Shown piece after piece: positions 55,905 through 63,960 of a DNA stretch of 64,000 nt (position 1 is the stretch's first letter; the number at the start of each line of letters is the position of its first letter). Position numbers and translations under genes: made by a program. Origin of the DNA: Pseudoduganella plicata (GTDB lineage: Bacteria > Pseudomonadota > Gammaproteobacteria > Burkholderiales > Burkholderiaceae_D); the NCBI RefSeq assembly GCF_004421005.1, contig NZ_CP038026.1, positions 1,302,001 through 1,366,000 of the forward strand. Reading direction: 5' to 3'. The notes under the pieces are model-generated. The model worked only from the letters and a program-made list of their open reading frames with translations, had not been told where the DNA came from and did no database searches.

Positions 55905-56090
55905 ATGCCCGATCCGAACAGCAACGCCAACGCACCCACCAACCCCGGCGACGAAGCGCCCGCCGGCACACCCGGCACGGGAGAGGACGTCTGCCCCGCC
56001 TGCAGCGGCAGCGGCAAGACGGGCGACGGCCAGCCCTGCCCGAACTGCGGCGGCAGCGGCACGATTGTCGAGGCCATCGGCGGCGGCTGA
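55905..56090 (+). CDS. Small double CxxCxGxG zinc-ribbon protein
   Basis: 61 residues from the ATG at 55905, with CCAGGAGAA upstream. The C-terminal half has CPACSGSGKTGDGQPCPNCG followed by GSGTIVE, two CxxCxGxG motifs as in the DnaJ zinc-finger centre. The N-terminus is Asn/Pro/Ala-rich and probably disordered. It likely binds one zinc. Function unknown. It lies 78 bases before the chromate transporter pair. Confidence 0.75.
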   Translation: MPDPNSNANAPTNPGDEAPAGTPGTGEDVCPACSGSGKTGDGQPCPNCGGSGTIVEAIGGG

Positions 56091-56168
56091 ACGCCGCGCG
56101 AACGGACCAGGACCGCGCGGCCCCGCCGGTGCGTGGACAGCCACCGGCTGGCAGTGGATAATCCTGCG

Positions 56169-56759
56169 ATGACCCAGCCGCCCGCGCCTCCTCCCGGTTC
56201 CGTCCCCCATCCCCGGCCGCGCTCGCGGCGTGACCTGTTTGTCGCCTTCACGCTGCTGGCCCTGCAGGGCTTTGGCGGCGTCCTGCCCGTCGTGCAGCGC
56301 GAGATGGTCGAACGCCGGCGCTGGATGACGCAGGAGGATTTCGTGGAAGAATGGGCCGTCGCGCAGACGATGCCCGGGCCCAACGTCGTGAACCTCTCCA
56401 TCGTCATCGGCAACCGCTATTTCGGCGTGTCGGGCGCGCTGGCCGCGCTGGCCGGCATGCTGCTCGTGCCCTCGCTGGTCGTGCTGGCGCTGGCCACCGT
56501 CTACGCCCAATTTTCCGATAACCCGCGCGTAGCAGGCGCGTTGCGCGGCATGGGCGCCGTCACGGCCGGCATGATTGCCGCCACCGGCATCAAGCTGGCC
56601 GCAACCTTGACCCGGCACCCACTGCCGCTGCCCGTGACGGCAACCCTGGCCGGGCTGGCAATCGTCGCCCTGGCCGCGCTGCGGCTGCCAATGCCGGGCG
56701 TTCTCGCGGTGGTTGGCGGCATCGGCTGCGTGCTGACGTGGCGGCGGCTCACGCCATGA
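56169..56759 (+). CDS. Chromate transporter, N-terminal-type short subunit
   Basis: 196 residues from the ATG at 56169. FTLLALQGFGGVLPVVQREM, VERRRWMTQEDFVEEWAVAQ and MPGPNVVNLSIVIGNRYFG are the CHR-domain signatures, with about five or six membrane helices. Single-CHR proteins work as a pair of adjacent genes, and the second is encoded immediately downstream with an ATGA overlap. Substrate could be chromate or another oxyanion. Confidence 0.88.
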   Translation: MTQPPAPPPGSVPHPRPRSRRDLFVAFTLLALQGFGGVLPVVQREMVERRRWMTQEDFVEEWAVAQTMPGPNVVNLSIVIGNRYFGVSGALAALAGMLLVPSLVVLALATVYAQFSDNPRVAGALRGMGAVTAGMIAATGIKLAATLTRHPLPLPVTATLAGLAIVALAALRLPMPGVLAVVGGIGCVLTWRRLTP

Positions 56760-57340
56760 GCGGCGACCTGCACATCGTGCTGACGTGGCACGACTGGATC
56801 GACCTGTTTGCCCACTATATGGTGCTGTCGCTGATGTCGGTGGGCGGCGCCATCGCCACGACCGGGGAGATGCACCGCTACCTTGTCGAACAGCACGGCT
56901 GGCTGACGCAACAACAGTTTACGGACGCCATCGCCATTGCGCAGGCGGCGCCGGGACCGAACGTGCTGTTCGTGGCGCTGATCGGCTGGACAGTGGGACT
57001 GAACGCGGGCAGCTATCTGGCCGCGGTGCTGGGCGTTATCGTCACGATGGTGGGCATCATGCTTCCCAGCAGCGTCATCGTGCTGCTGGCAGCCAGCTGG
57101 GGGCAACGCAACCGCGAGCTGCGCGCCGTGCGGGCCTTCAAGCAAGGCATGGCACCGCTCGTCATCGGCATGCTGATCTCGACCGGTATCGTGCTCGGCG
57201 GCGCCAACCGCGACCCGGCCAACGAATGGCCGCTGTACATCGTCTCCGTCCTTGCCGCCGTGATCCTCTGGCGTACCCGCATCCACCTGCTGTGGCTGCT
57301 GGGCGCCGGCGCGCTAGTCGGCGCCCTCGGCTGGCTGTGA
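56756..57340 (+). CDS. Chromate transporter, C-terminal-type short subunit
   Basis: 194 residues from the ATG at 56756, overlapping the upstream stop. YMVLSLMSVGGAIATTGEMH, YLVEQHGWLTQQQFTDAIAI and AQAAPGPNVLFVALIGW match the second CHR half. The two proteins probably form a heterodimer with inverted topologies, which the split-gene CHR family predicts. Confidence 0.87.
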   Translation: MSGDLHIVLTWHDWIDLFAHYMVLSLMSVGGAIATTGEMHRYLVEQHGWLTQQQFTDAIAIAQAAPGPNVLFVALIGWTVGLNAGSYLAAVLGVIVTMVGIMLPSSVIVLLAASWGQRNRELRAVRAFKQGMAPLVIGMLISTGIVLGGANRDPANEWPLYIVSVLAAVILWRTRIHLLWLLGAGALVGALGWL

Positions 57341-57445
57341 CAACATCGGGGTCAGGCACGAAAACTGTCACGGGCTCGACCATCAGGCCTGCCAACAGGC
57401 TTAACAGATGAGGCCGCCCATGCGGAGCCCGCAGCCGTGGTGAAT

Positions 57446-57468
57446 CATGCCGCCAGGATGGCGGCATG
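57446..57468. terminator. Bidirectional hairpin between chromate transporter and yceI
   Basis: CATGCCGCCA (57446-57455) and TGGCGGCATG (57459-57468) form a perfect 10-bp stem with loop GGA. It lies between convergent genes. There is no strong T-run on either side, so termination could be weak. Confidence 0.55.
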
Positions 57469-57542
57469 TTGCATCGGTCGTTTCATGTTTTCCCTTGATG
57501 TACGACAAAATCAGACCGGCCGATGCAACCTTACAGGCAGAG

Positions 57543-58118
57543 TTACTCCTTGATGGCCTCGATCGAGAACGTCAGCTGCACGTCGTCGCTGACGTTCGGT
57601 GCGTACTTGCCGGCGTTGAATTCGCTGCGCTTGATGGTCGCGGTCGCGTTGGCGCCGCAGGCATCCTTCTTGGCCATCGGGTGCGGCATGCACTTGAACG
57701 ACGTCACGGTCAGCTGCACCGGCTTGGTGATGCCCTTGATCGTCAGGTTGCCGTCCACCGAAGCCAGCGTGTCGCCGTTGAAGTTGAACTTCGTCGACTT
57801 GTACGTGATCGTCGGGTACTTCGCCGTGTCGAAGAAGTCCGCGCCCTGGATATGGCTGTTGAACAGGTCCGAACCCGTGTTGACGGACTTCGTGTCGATC
57901 GTCACGTCAACGGAACCCGTCTTCGCGGCGCGGTCCAGCTTGATCTTGCCCGTCGTGTTATTGAAGCGGCTCTCCTGGGTCGAGAAGCCCAGGTGGCTGT
58001 ACGAGAAGCGGGCGAACGTGTGCGAATTGTCGATGACGTAGGTTTCCGGCGCGGCGTGGGCGGACAGGGCGGTCATCATGGCGGCAGCGGTGGCGACAAA
58101 GGCGATCAGTTTTTTCAT
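57543..58118 (-). CDS. Periplasmic YceI-family protein
   Basis: 191 residues with a signal peptide (LIAFVATAAAMMTALSAHAA). YVIDNSHTFARFSYSHLGFS, FDTAKYPTITYKSTKFNFNG and LTIKGITKPVQLTVTSFKCM are characteristic of the YceI lipocalin-like fold that binds polyisoprenoid lipids. It is the second YceI protein of the window, here soluble rather than a lipoprotein. An LTTR-like operator lies 87 bases upstream. Confidence 0.93.
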   Translation of the reverse strand: MKKLIAFVATAAAMMTALSAHAAPETYVIDNSHTFARFSYSHLGFSTQESRFNNTTGKIKLDRAAKTGSVDVTIDTKSVNTGSDLFNSHIQGADFFDTAKYPTITYKSTKFNFNGDTLASVDGNLTIKGITKPVQLTVTSFKCMPHPMAKKDACGANATATIKRSEFNAGKYAPNVSDDVQLTFSIEAIKE

Positions 58119-58614
58119 GCGGTACTCTCCAGTGTATGGTGTGACGGAATCCGGCCATTATGCGCAGGCCGTGGTGGAGATGTAAAACAGAAAATTTACA
58201 GCCCTATTATCGAAAAACTCGATAATAAGTTCCGTGACGCCGATAGCCGTACTGGGCGGCTCTGGAGAGGCACGTAGATGCCAGCACGCTACGCGTCAGC
58301 ATTGGATTTGCCTGCGGCGTCAGCCTCGGCGTGCGGCAGCCTGCGCATAGGCTGCAGCTGCCGTGGATGCCACAGTGGCGGCGAAGCTGATCGCCACAGC
58401 CGGGGCCTCGGTTACCTGCTCGGCGACGGGCGCCAACGGACCGCGCCGATATCGTGCTGGCGGCAATCCTCCTGCCGGCACTGCTGGGCAGGCCAGCGAC
58501 CGCGCCATGCTGGCGCCGGAAAACCACTGGCTGGCGTGGCGCGACGACCTGGATAAAACCGTCTTACGGCGCGCTGCTGTTAGCATGGCACATCACCCTC
58601 GCCTGGAGTGTGCC
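58119..58614. other. 496-bp region with no supported gene, possibly decayed coding DNA
   Basis: Besides the operator at 58205-58227 nothing stands out. Several short overlapping frames (around 58320-58600) contain Ala-rich stretches that look protein-like, but none has a start site, codon bias or family resemblance. It may be a degraded gene. Confidence 0.4.
58205..58227. promoter_or_regulatory. LysR-type operator-like inverted repeat upstream of yceI
   Basis: TATTATCGA (58205-58213) and TCGATAATA (58219-58227) form a perfect 9-bp inverted repeat with spacer AAAAC. The core reads ATC-N9-GAT, typical for LysR regulators. It lies 87 bases upstream of the leftward yceI start. No regulator gene is adjacent. 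Confidence 0.55.
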
Positions 58615-58899
58615 ATGTCGGATCAGCACCCGAACGACTATCGCCTGGTGGCGCGCCGCCTGGAACCCACCGAAGCCCACCTGCTGCGCGGCTGCCTGCG
58701 CGCCGCCGGCATTGCCGCCGTTGTCGCCGACGACCAGCACGGTCAGGTCAATTTCCTGCTGGCGCCCGCACTGGGCGGCACTCGCGTGCTCGTGCCGGAA
58801 GCGGACCTGGAGGCGGCGCGCGCCGTGCTGGCCGCCTACGAGCGGGGAGATTTCATGCTGCCCGATGCGATCGACGTGGGGCCTGCGCCGGTCGATTGA
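58615..58899 (+). CDS. DUF2007-type small protein
   Basis: 94 residues from the ATG at 58615, after a GGAGTG site. YRLVARRLEPTEAHLLRGCL, RAAGIAAVVADDQHGQVNFL and GTRVLVPEADLEAARAVLAA match the DUF2007 pattern of putative signal-transducing or sensing proteins (a beta-alpha-beta fold like GlnB termini). Function unknown. Confidence 0.75.
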   Translation: MSDQHPNDYRLVARRLEPTEAHLLRGCLRAAGIAAVVADDQHGQVNFLLAPALGGTRVLVPEADLEAARAVLAAYERGDFMLPDAIDVGPAPVD

Positions 58900-58930
58900 C
58901 CGGCAGCCCCTCCGCGCCCGCAAGAACAGC

Positions 58931-59860
58931 TCAGTCGCTGCGCATCTGCGCCTGCGAGACGCTGCTGTTCGGCGGCACGCTTTGCGTCAGCCAGACATTG
59001 CCGCCGATGGTGGAGCCGGCGCCGATGGTGATGCGGCCCAGGATCGTGGCGCCGGCGTAGATCACCACGTCGTCTTCGACGATCGGGTGGCGCGGCGTTC
59101 CCTTGATCAGCATGCCCGACGCATCGGCCGGGAAGCGCTTTGCGCCCAGGGTGACGTGCTGGTACAGCCGCACGCGCTCGCCCAGGATCGCCGTTTCGCC
59201 GATGACGACACCGGTGCCATGGTCGATGAAGAAGCTGGCGCCGATCTGCGCGGCCGGATGGATGTCGATACCCGTCAGCGAATGGCTGATATCGCACATC
59301 ATGCGGGCAATAAACGGTGAGCCCAGCTGGTGCAGCCGGTGCGCCAGGCGGTAGTGCAGGATCGCGATCGTGCCGGGATAGCACAGCATGATTTCCGCGA
59401 TGGACGTCGCGGCCGGGTCGCCCGCATACGCCGCCTGCACGTCCGAGACAAGCAGCGCGCGGATGTGCGGCAGACTGGCGGCGAACTGGCGCGTGATCTC
59501 GTGCGCCTGGCGGGTCAGCGCGTCCTCCGTCGTTTCCGCCGCGTCGACGCCCTCGGCGAACTGCAACCCGCGGCGCACCTGCTCCGTCAACCTGTTCAGT
59601 GTCGTGTTCAGCGTGTCGCCGACGAAGTAGTCGATGCTTTCGTCGGTCAGATTCGGGCGGCCGTAATGGGTGGGGAACAGCACGGCGAACAGGCCATTGA
59701 CGATGGTTGTCAGCGCCTCGCGCGACGGCAGCTCGCGGATGCGCCGCTGGTGGCGAATATTGTGCGTTGCCTCCCGCGAGACGCGCAGGGCGGCAACGAC
59801 CGCGTCCAGGTCCCAGTGGGCCGGCTTGACGCCGGTGCCGTCGAAAGTGTCGATAGTCAT
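58931..59860 (-). CDS. Serine O-acetyltransferase, EpsC type
   Basis: 309 residues from the ATG at 59858-59860. An N-terminal helical part precedes the left-handed beta-helix with hexapeptide repeats: GIDIHPAAQIGASFFIDHGT, GVVIGETAILGERVRLYQHV and GRITIGAGSTIGGNVWLTQS. His residues of the active site lie in IDIHPAAQ and FFIDHGTG. It makes O-acetylserine, the entry to cysteine. The start has no strong ribosome binding site. No cysteine synthase gene is adjacent. Confidence 0.9.
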   Translation of the reverse strand: MTIDTFDGTGVKPAHWDLDAVVAALRVSREATHNIRHQRRIRELPSREALTTIVNGLFAVLFPTHYGRPNLTDESIDYFVGDTLNTTLNRLTEQVRRGLQFAEGVDAAETTEDALTRQAHEITRQFAASLPHIRALLVSDVQAAYAGDPAATSIAEIMLCYPGTIAILHYRLAHRLHQLGSPFIARMMCDISHSLTGIDIHPAAQIGASFFIDHGTGVVIGETAILGERVRLYQHVTLGAKRFPADASGMLIKGTPRHPIVEDDVVIYAGATILGRITIGAGSTIGGNVWLTQSVPPNSSVSQAQMRSD

Positions 59861-60039
59861 GAGGTTCTTGTCATTGCTTTGTTCCTTCAAGGAACGAGGC
59901 GTGCATTTTAATGAATAATCCCCGCGCGCGTACTTCACCCCCTTGCATGTTTTTCGCATATCGATATGCGTCTCGCGTGCGTCCGGCAGCCGTGTCCGGC
60001 CTGGCGTAAAATACGCGGCCAAATAACAATACTCCTTCC

Positions 60040-61233
60040 ATGAATTTTCTGCTGACAGTGCTCCTGGCGGGGCTGACGATGGTCGGTCCGCTGGCGATCG
60101 ACACCTATCTACCTTCCTTCCCGGCTATCGGCGCCGAGTTCGGCGCGACCCCGCTGGCGGTGCAGCAGACGCTGTCGCTGTTCCTGTTCTGCTTCGCGTT
60201 CATGATGCTGTTCTACGGCACGCTGTCCGACACGTTCGGCCGCCGCCCCATCATTCTCGTCTCGCTCGTGCTGTACATCGCCGCCTGCGTGGGTGGCGCG
60301 CTGGCCGGCTCGCTGGGCTTCCTGCTGGTGTGCCGCGTGCTGCAGGGCCTGGCCTCGGGCGCCGGCTCGGTCGTCAGCCGCGCCATCGTGCAGGACCGCT
60401 TTTCCGGCGCCGAGGCGCAGAAGATCCTCGGCCACATCATGATGGTGTTCGGCCTGGCGCCGGCGCTCGCACCGATCATCGGCGGCTGGCTGCAGGTGAC
60501 GTACGGCTGGCGTTCGATCTTCTGGTTCCTGACGGCGTTCGGCGTCGTCATGCTGTTCGCCGTCTGGCGCTGGCTGCCCGAAAGCCTGGCGCAGAAGGAT
60601 CGCCACCCATTCCATTTCAAGACCATTGCCGGCAATTACCTGAAAGTGCTGCGGCACCGCCAGTTCCTGCTGCTGGCCGTGGCGCTGGGCGTGGCGTTCG
60701 GCGGCTTTGCGCTGTACATCGGCTCGGCCGCCTACTTCATCATGCACATCCTGCACCTGCCGGAAACGTCGTTCGCGTGGCTGTTCATTCCACTGGTGGC
60801 TGGCATGGTGGTGGGATCGGCGGTGTCGGGCAAGGTGGCGCACCGCTACAGACAGGAGACGCTGATCTGGGTGGCGTATGCGGGCATGGGCCTCGCGGGC
60901 GTCGCCAACGTGGCGTACACATACTGGTTCACGGCCGCCATTCCGTGGGCCGTGCTGCCGCTGTTCTTCTATTCGCTGGCGCTGGCGCTGGCGATGCCGC
61001 CGCTGTCGCTGATCGCGCTGAACCACTTCCCCAACAACAACGGGCTGGCCGCATCGCTGCAGTCGTTCATCCAGATGACGCTGTTCGCGCTGGTGTCGGG
61101 CCTCGTCGCGCCGCTGCTGTTCGACAGCGCGTTCAAGCTGGCCTGCGGCGTGCTGGGATGCCTCGCCGTCAGCCTGGTGGCCTGGATGCTGGCGCAGGCC
61201 GGCGAGCATGCCGGCCTGCGCGAACAGCGCTGA
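60040..61233 (+). CDS. Bcr/CflA-family MFS drug exporter
   Basis: 397 residues with 12 predicted membrane helices. GPLAIDTYLPSFPAIGAEFG is the motif of the DHA1 Bcr/CflA family, and YGTLSDTFGRRPIILVSLVL is MFS motif A. RVLQGLASGAGSVVSRAIVQ continues the family pattern. It probably extrudes drugs such as bicyclomycin, or cysteine derivatives. The adjacent serine acetyltransferase, divergent across 179 bases, makes a link to cysteine efflux plausible. Confidence 0.92.
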   Translation: MNFLLTVLLAGLTMVGPLAIDTYLPSFPAIGAEFGATPLAVQQTLSLFLFCFAFMMLFYGTLSDTFGRRPIILVSLVLYIAACVGGALAGSLGFLLVCRVLQGLASGAGSVVSRAIVQDRFSGAEAQKILGHIMMVFGLAPALAPIIGGWLQVTYGWRSIFWFLTAFGVVMLFAVWRWLPESLAQKDRHPFHFKTIAGNYLKVLRHRQFLLLAVALGVAFGGFALYIGSAAYFIMHILHLPETSFAWLFIPLVAGMVVGSAVSGKVAHRYRQETLIWVAYAGMGLAGVANVAYTYWFTAAIPWAVLPLFFYSLALALAMPPLSLIALNHFPNNNGLAASLQSFIQMTLFALVSGLVAPLLFDSAFKLACGVLGCLAVSLVAWMLAQAGEHAGLREQR

Positions 61234-61244
61234 GCGCGGCCTGG

Positions 61245-61505
61245 TTACGGCCAGGGAGCCGGCGTCACATCCACATACTGCGGGCCGCCGTCTTCCGGTT
61301 CCGGTGCCGCCTGCGGTTCGCGCGTAAGCTTCTGCGCGGCCGGCAGGCCCAGTCCGAGAATCTCCTTGCGGCCCTCGACGAAGTCCGATGTGGACAGCGG
61401 ATGCTCGCTGTCCGGCCAGTTGGCGATCGCCCAGTTCTGCACTTCCTCGAACCGGTGCCACACGTCGGCCACGAATTTGCGGCGCACTTCTTCTTCCAAT
61501 GCCAT
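61245..61505 (-). CDS. Small hypothetical protein
   Basis: 86 residues from the ATG at 61503-61505, with GGGAGGT upstream. MALEEEVRRKFVADVWHRFE and NWAIANWPDSEHPLSTSDF are soluble and helical; the C-terminus is Pro/Glu-rich. Family not recognised. It ends 12 bases from the convergent Bcr gene. Confidence 0.65.
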   Translation of the reverse strand: MALEEEVRRKFVADVWHRFEEVQNWAIANWPDSEHPLSTSDFVEGRKEILGLGLPAAQKLTREPQAAPEPEDGGPQYVDVTPAPWP

Positions 61506-61571
61506 ATAACCTCCCTTGTGTTTTTGACTACTGTACACGAGTGGCGCCGAATCCGTCGCCGGATCGGGGGC

Positions 61572-62195
61572 TCAGGCCGGGACGATGCGGTAAGCGCAGC
61601 GCCGCGAGCCCGCCAACTGGTGCTCGGTGCGCTCGACGTTGCAGTCCGGCCCCAGCACGCGCTGGAACACCTCCAGCTCCGAGCGGCAGAAATTCTGGCA
61701 GGCGCGCGCCGCCGCGCAGATGGGACAGTGATTTTCGACCAGCAGCAGGCTGCCGTCCGGCAGCGCCTCCACCTCCGCCATATAACCCTCGCCATCGCGC
61801 GCCTGCGCCAGCGCCGCCACCCGTTGCGGCAGCGGCGTTGCGGCGTCGCCCACCGTTTCCCGGTAAAACGCCTCGCTGGCCACTTCACGCGATGTAATCA
61901 ATTTGTCCATTCCGGCATCGCCGAACAGCTGCCGCACCTGGTCGATCAGCTGCACGGTCAGGTCGGCATGACGGTCGGGGAAGCGCGCGTGGCCCGCTTC
62001 CGTCAGCAGCCAGCGGCGCGACGGCCGGCCTACTTTCTCGGCCACGTCGGCATAATGCACCAGACCTTTTTCCTGGGCCGCTTCCAGGTGGCGACGCGTG
62101 CCCATCGACGTCAGGTCGAGGATTTCCGCCAGCTGCTGCGCGGTTTTCGGCCCGCGCGTCTTGAGCAGGAACAGGATCTGGTCGGCGGTGTTCAT
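61572..62195 (-). CDS. SufR-like Fe-S transcriptional regulator
   Basis: 207 residues from the ATG at 62193-62195. An N-terminal winged helix (QILFLLKTRGPKTAQQLAEI, SMGTRRHLEAAQEKGLV) is followed by a C-terminal region with HCPICAAARACQNFCRSE. The four cysteines C157, C160, C166 and C170 match the cluster-binding pattern of SufR regulators; C185 and C200 are additional. No suf genes are nearby. The ATG overlaps the stop of the MFS gene (ATGA), so it is co-expressed and probably autoregulated with the exporter. Confidence 0.85.
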   Translation of the reverse strand: MNTADQILFLLKTRGPKTAQQLAEILDLTSMGTRRHLEAAQEKGLVHYADVAEKVGRPSRRWLLTEAGHARFPDRHADLTVQLIDQVRQLFGDAGMDKLITSREVASEAFYRETVGDAATPLPQRVAALAQARDGEGYMAEVEALPDGSLLLVENHCPICAAARACQNFCRSELEVFQRVLGPDCNVERTEHQLAGSRRCAYRIVPA

Positions 62196-63433
62196 ATCGG
62201 TGATTTCATCAGTTGTTCGTGTGCGGCCGTGGCCGACAGTTGTACGCGCCAGCGGCGCAGCCGCCAGCCGGCCCACAGCGACAGCGCCGCGCCAACGCCC
62301 AGCACCAGCCGGGTGTCGATCAGCACGAGCACGGCGCCGGCCAGTGCCGTCAGGATGCTGGCCAGGCAGAACGTTGTCGACAGCAGGCCCATGACGGCGC
62401 CCTGCCCGTGCCGTTCGAATCGCTCGGCGGCCCAAGGCTGCATCGTCGCATTGTAGAACGCATTCGGGATGCCGAACAATACGATCGCCCCGACGCCCAC
62501 CCAAAGGTTGCCAACGGCAACGCCGCCTACTGCCACCGCGATCGCACACGCATACGCGGCCGCACGGCGCAGCGGGTCGCCGCCGGCGCCGCGTCCGGCC
62601 AGCACCGCCGCGCCCGTCATCACGGCGCACAGTCCCGTGTTGACGATGGCGATGCGCTGTGTGCCGAAGCCGCCCACTTCCACCAGCCACAGCGGGAAGA
62701 AATCATAAAAGGCCGTGACACCGGCGCTGCACGCCAGCTGGATGACGAACAGCGTTCGCAGTTCGGGATGGCGCAACAGGCGCAGGACGTTGTTGCGCCG
62801 CGCGACCTGCCACAGCGAATCCGGCTTGCCCATCAGAGGCGCGCCGTGCCGCGTGGCCGGCAACGCGGCCATGACCAGCATGCCCGCCAGCACCAGGGCG
62901 GCAATCGCGACAAGGAAAGGCACCGCGATACCGAAGCCCACCGTCAGTCCGGCCAGCAGCGGACCGGCCAGCCAGCCCAGGTGGAACGCGCCGTTCAGCA
63001 GCGACAGGCCGCGCACACGCTCGGGCCCCGTCAGCCGCTCGGCCAGCAGCGCGCGCGCCACGGAGCTGTTGCCTTCCATCAGGCCCGTGACGAAACGTGC
63101 GACGATAAACAGCGGATACGACTCCAGCACCAGCGCCAGTGCCGTCACGGCATGCCCGGCCGCCGCGCCAAAGGCGGTGGCCAGCAGCACCGGCCGGCGG
63201 CCGAAGCGGTCGGAAACAGGGCCGAGCAACGTAGCGCCGATCAGCAGGCCGACGGGATTGACGGTGAGCGCAATGCCGAACAGCAGCTTCGGCGGCAAGC
63301 CGAGAAACGCGTTCAGTCCATTGCTGACGCCGGAGGCAAACAGCGGCGGCAGGATCGGATACGGCAGCGACGTACCCACGGTGGAAAGCAGCGCCAGCAG
63401 GCACGCGGCGGCGATGAGTAATGGATTGTTCAT
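62192..63433 (-). CDS. MFS transporter coupled to SufR-like regulator
   Basis: 413 residues from the ATG at 63431-63433. About 12 membrane helices. LLGPVSDRFGRRPVLLATAF is MFS motif A, and FVTGLMEGNSSVARALLAER is a helix 4 pattern of the DHA1 group. Substrate unknown; metal chelates, redox-active dyes or antibiotics would fit the Fe-S regulator. No clear ribosome binding site precedes the ATG. An inverted repeat 28 bases upstream is a candidate operator. Confidence 0.87.
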   Translation of the reverse strand: MNNPLLIAAACLLALLSTVGTSLPYPILPPLFASGVSNGLNAFLGLPPKLLFGIALTVNPVGLLIGATLLGPVSDRFGRRPVLLATAFGAAAGHAVTALALVLESYPLFIVARFVTGLMEGNSSVARALLAERLTGPERVRGLSLLNGAFHLGWLAGPLLAGLTVGFGIAVPFLVAIAALVLAGMLVMAALPATRHGAPLMGKPDSLWQVARRNNVLRLLRHPELRTLFVIQLACSAGVTAFYDFFPLWLVEVGGFGTQRIAIVNTGLCAVMTGAAVLAGRGAGGDPLRRAAAYACAIAVAVGGVAVGNLWVGVGAIVLFGIPNAFYNATMQPWAAERFERHGQGAVMGLLSTTFCLASILTALAGAVLVLIDTRLVLGVGAALSLWAGWRLRRWRVQLSATAAHEQLMKSPI

Positions 63434-63460
63434 GCGCCAACTATACGGCCGGCGCGACAA

Positions 63461-63484
63461 TTAGTAAACGATTTTATTTACTTA
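63461..63484. promoter_or_regulatory. Candidate operator of the MFS-SufR-like operon
   Basis: AGTAAA (63463-63468) and TTTACT (63477-63482) form an inverted repeat with an 8-base AT-rich spacer, in a locally AT-rich patch 28 bases upstream of the MFS start. The place fits a promoter-overlapping operator for the regulator encoded in the same operon. Confidence 0.45.
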
Positions 63485-63519
63485 TATGAGGACACCGGAC
63501 ACCGTCCCGCGGCGTCATT

Positions 63520-63960
63520 TCAACCGAGATTGCGCCCCACCCAGGCCAGGATATTGTTGGCATCCATCGCCCCGGCCTGCCGGGCCACTTCCCGGCCGTT
63601 GCGGAACAATGCCAATGTCGGAATGCTGCGGATGGCGTAGCGTGCGCCGATATCCTGGTTCGCTTCCGTATCGAGTTTGACGACACGCACGTGCGGCTCC
63701 AGCTTCTTCGTGGCCTGCTCGTAAAACGGCGCCATCGTCCGGCACGGGCCGCACCACGGCGCCCAGAAATCCACCAGCACGGGAATGTCGTTGCGTTCGA
63801 TATGCTTCGTGAAGCGCGCGCTGGCAAGGTCCGCCGGCTTGCCGGTAAACAGGTCGAGCTGGCACTTGCCGCAGGTCGGCCCCTCAACGAGCCGTTCGGC
63901 CGGTACGCGATTGACGCCGTCGCAGTGCGGGCAGACGACGTGCAAAGGAGTAGTGGTCAT
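63520..63960 (-). CDS. trxC: Thioredoxin 2 (zinc-binding)
   Basis: 146 residues. The N-terminal zinc finger has VVCPHC (C10, C13) and TCGKC (C30, C33), and the active site is DFWAPWCGPCRTMAPF with C70 and C73. FGNRE-like LFRNGREVARQAGAMDANNI closes the fold. Trx2 repairs oxidised proteins and its zinc site responds to oxidants. The ATG overlaps the stop of an upstream leftward gene (ATGA). Confidence 0.94.
   Translation of the reverse strand: MTTTPLHVVCPHCDGVNRVPAERLVEGPTCGKCQLDLFTGKPADLASARFTKHIERNDIPVLVDFWAPWCGPCRTMAPFYEQATKKLEPHVRVVKLDTEANQDIGARYAIRSIPTLALFRNGREVARQAGAMDANNILAWVGRNLG

Noticed and set aside
58278..58556. Short rightward frames before the DUF2007 gene.
   Set aside because: Cys/Arg/Ser-rich out-of-frame products without a start site; more likely decayed or non-coding DNA.
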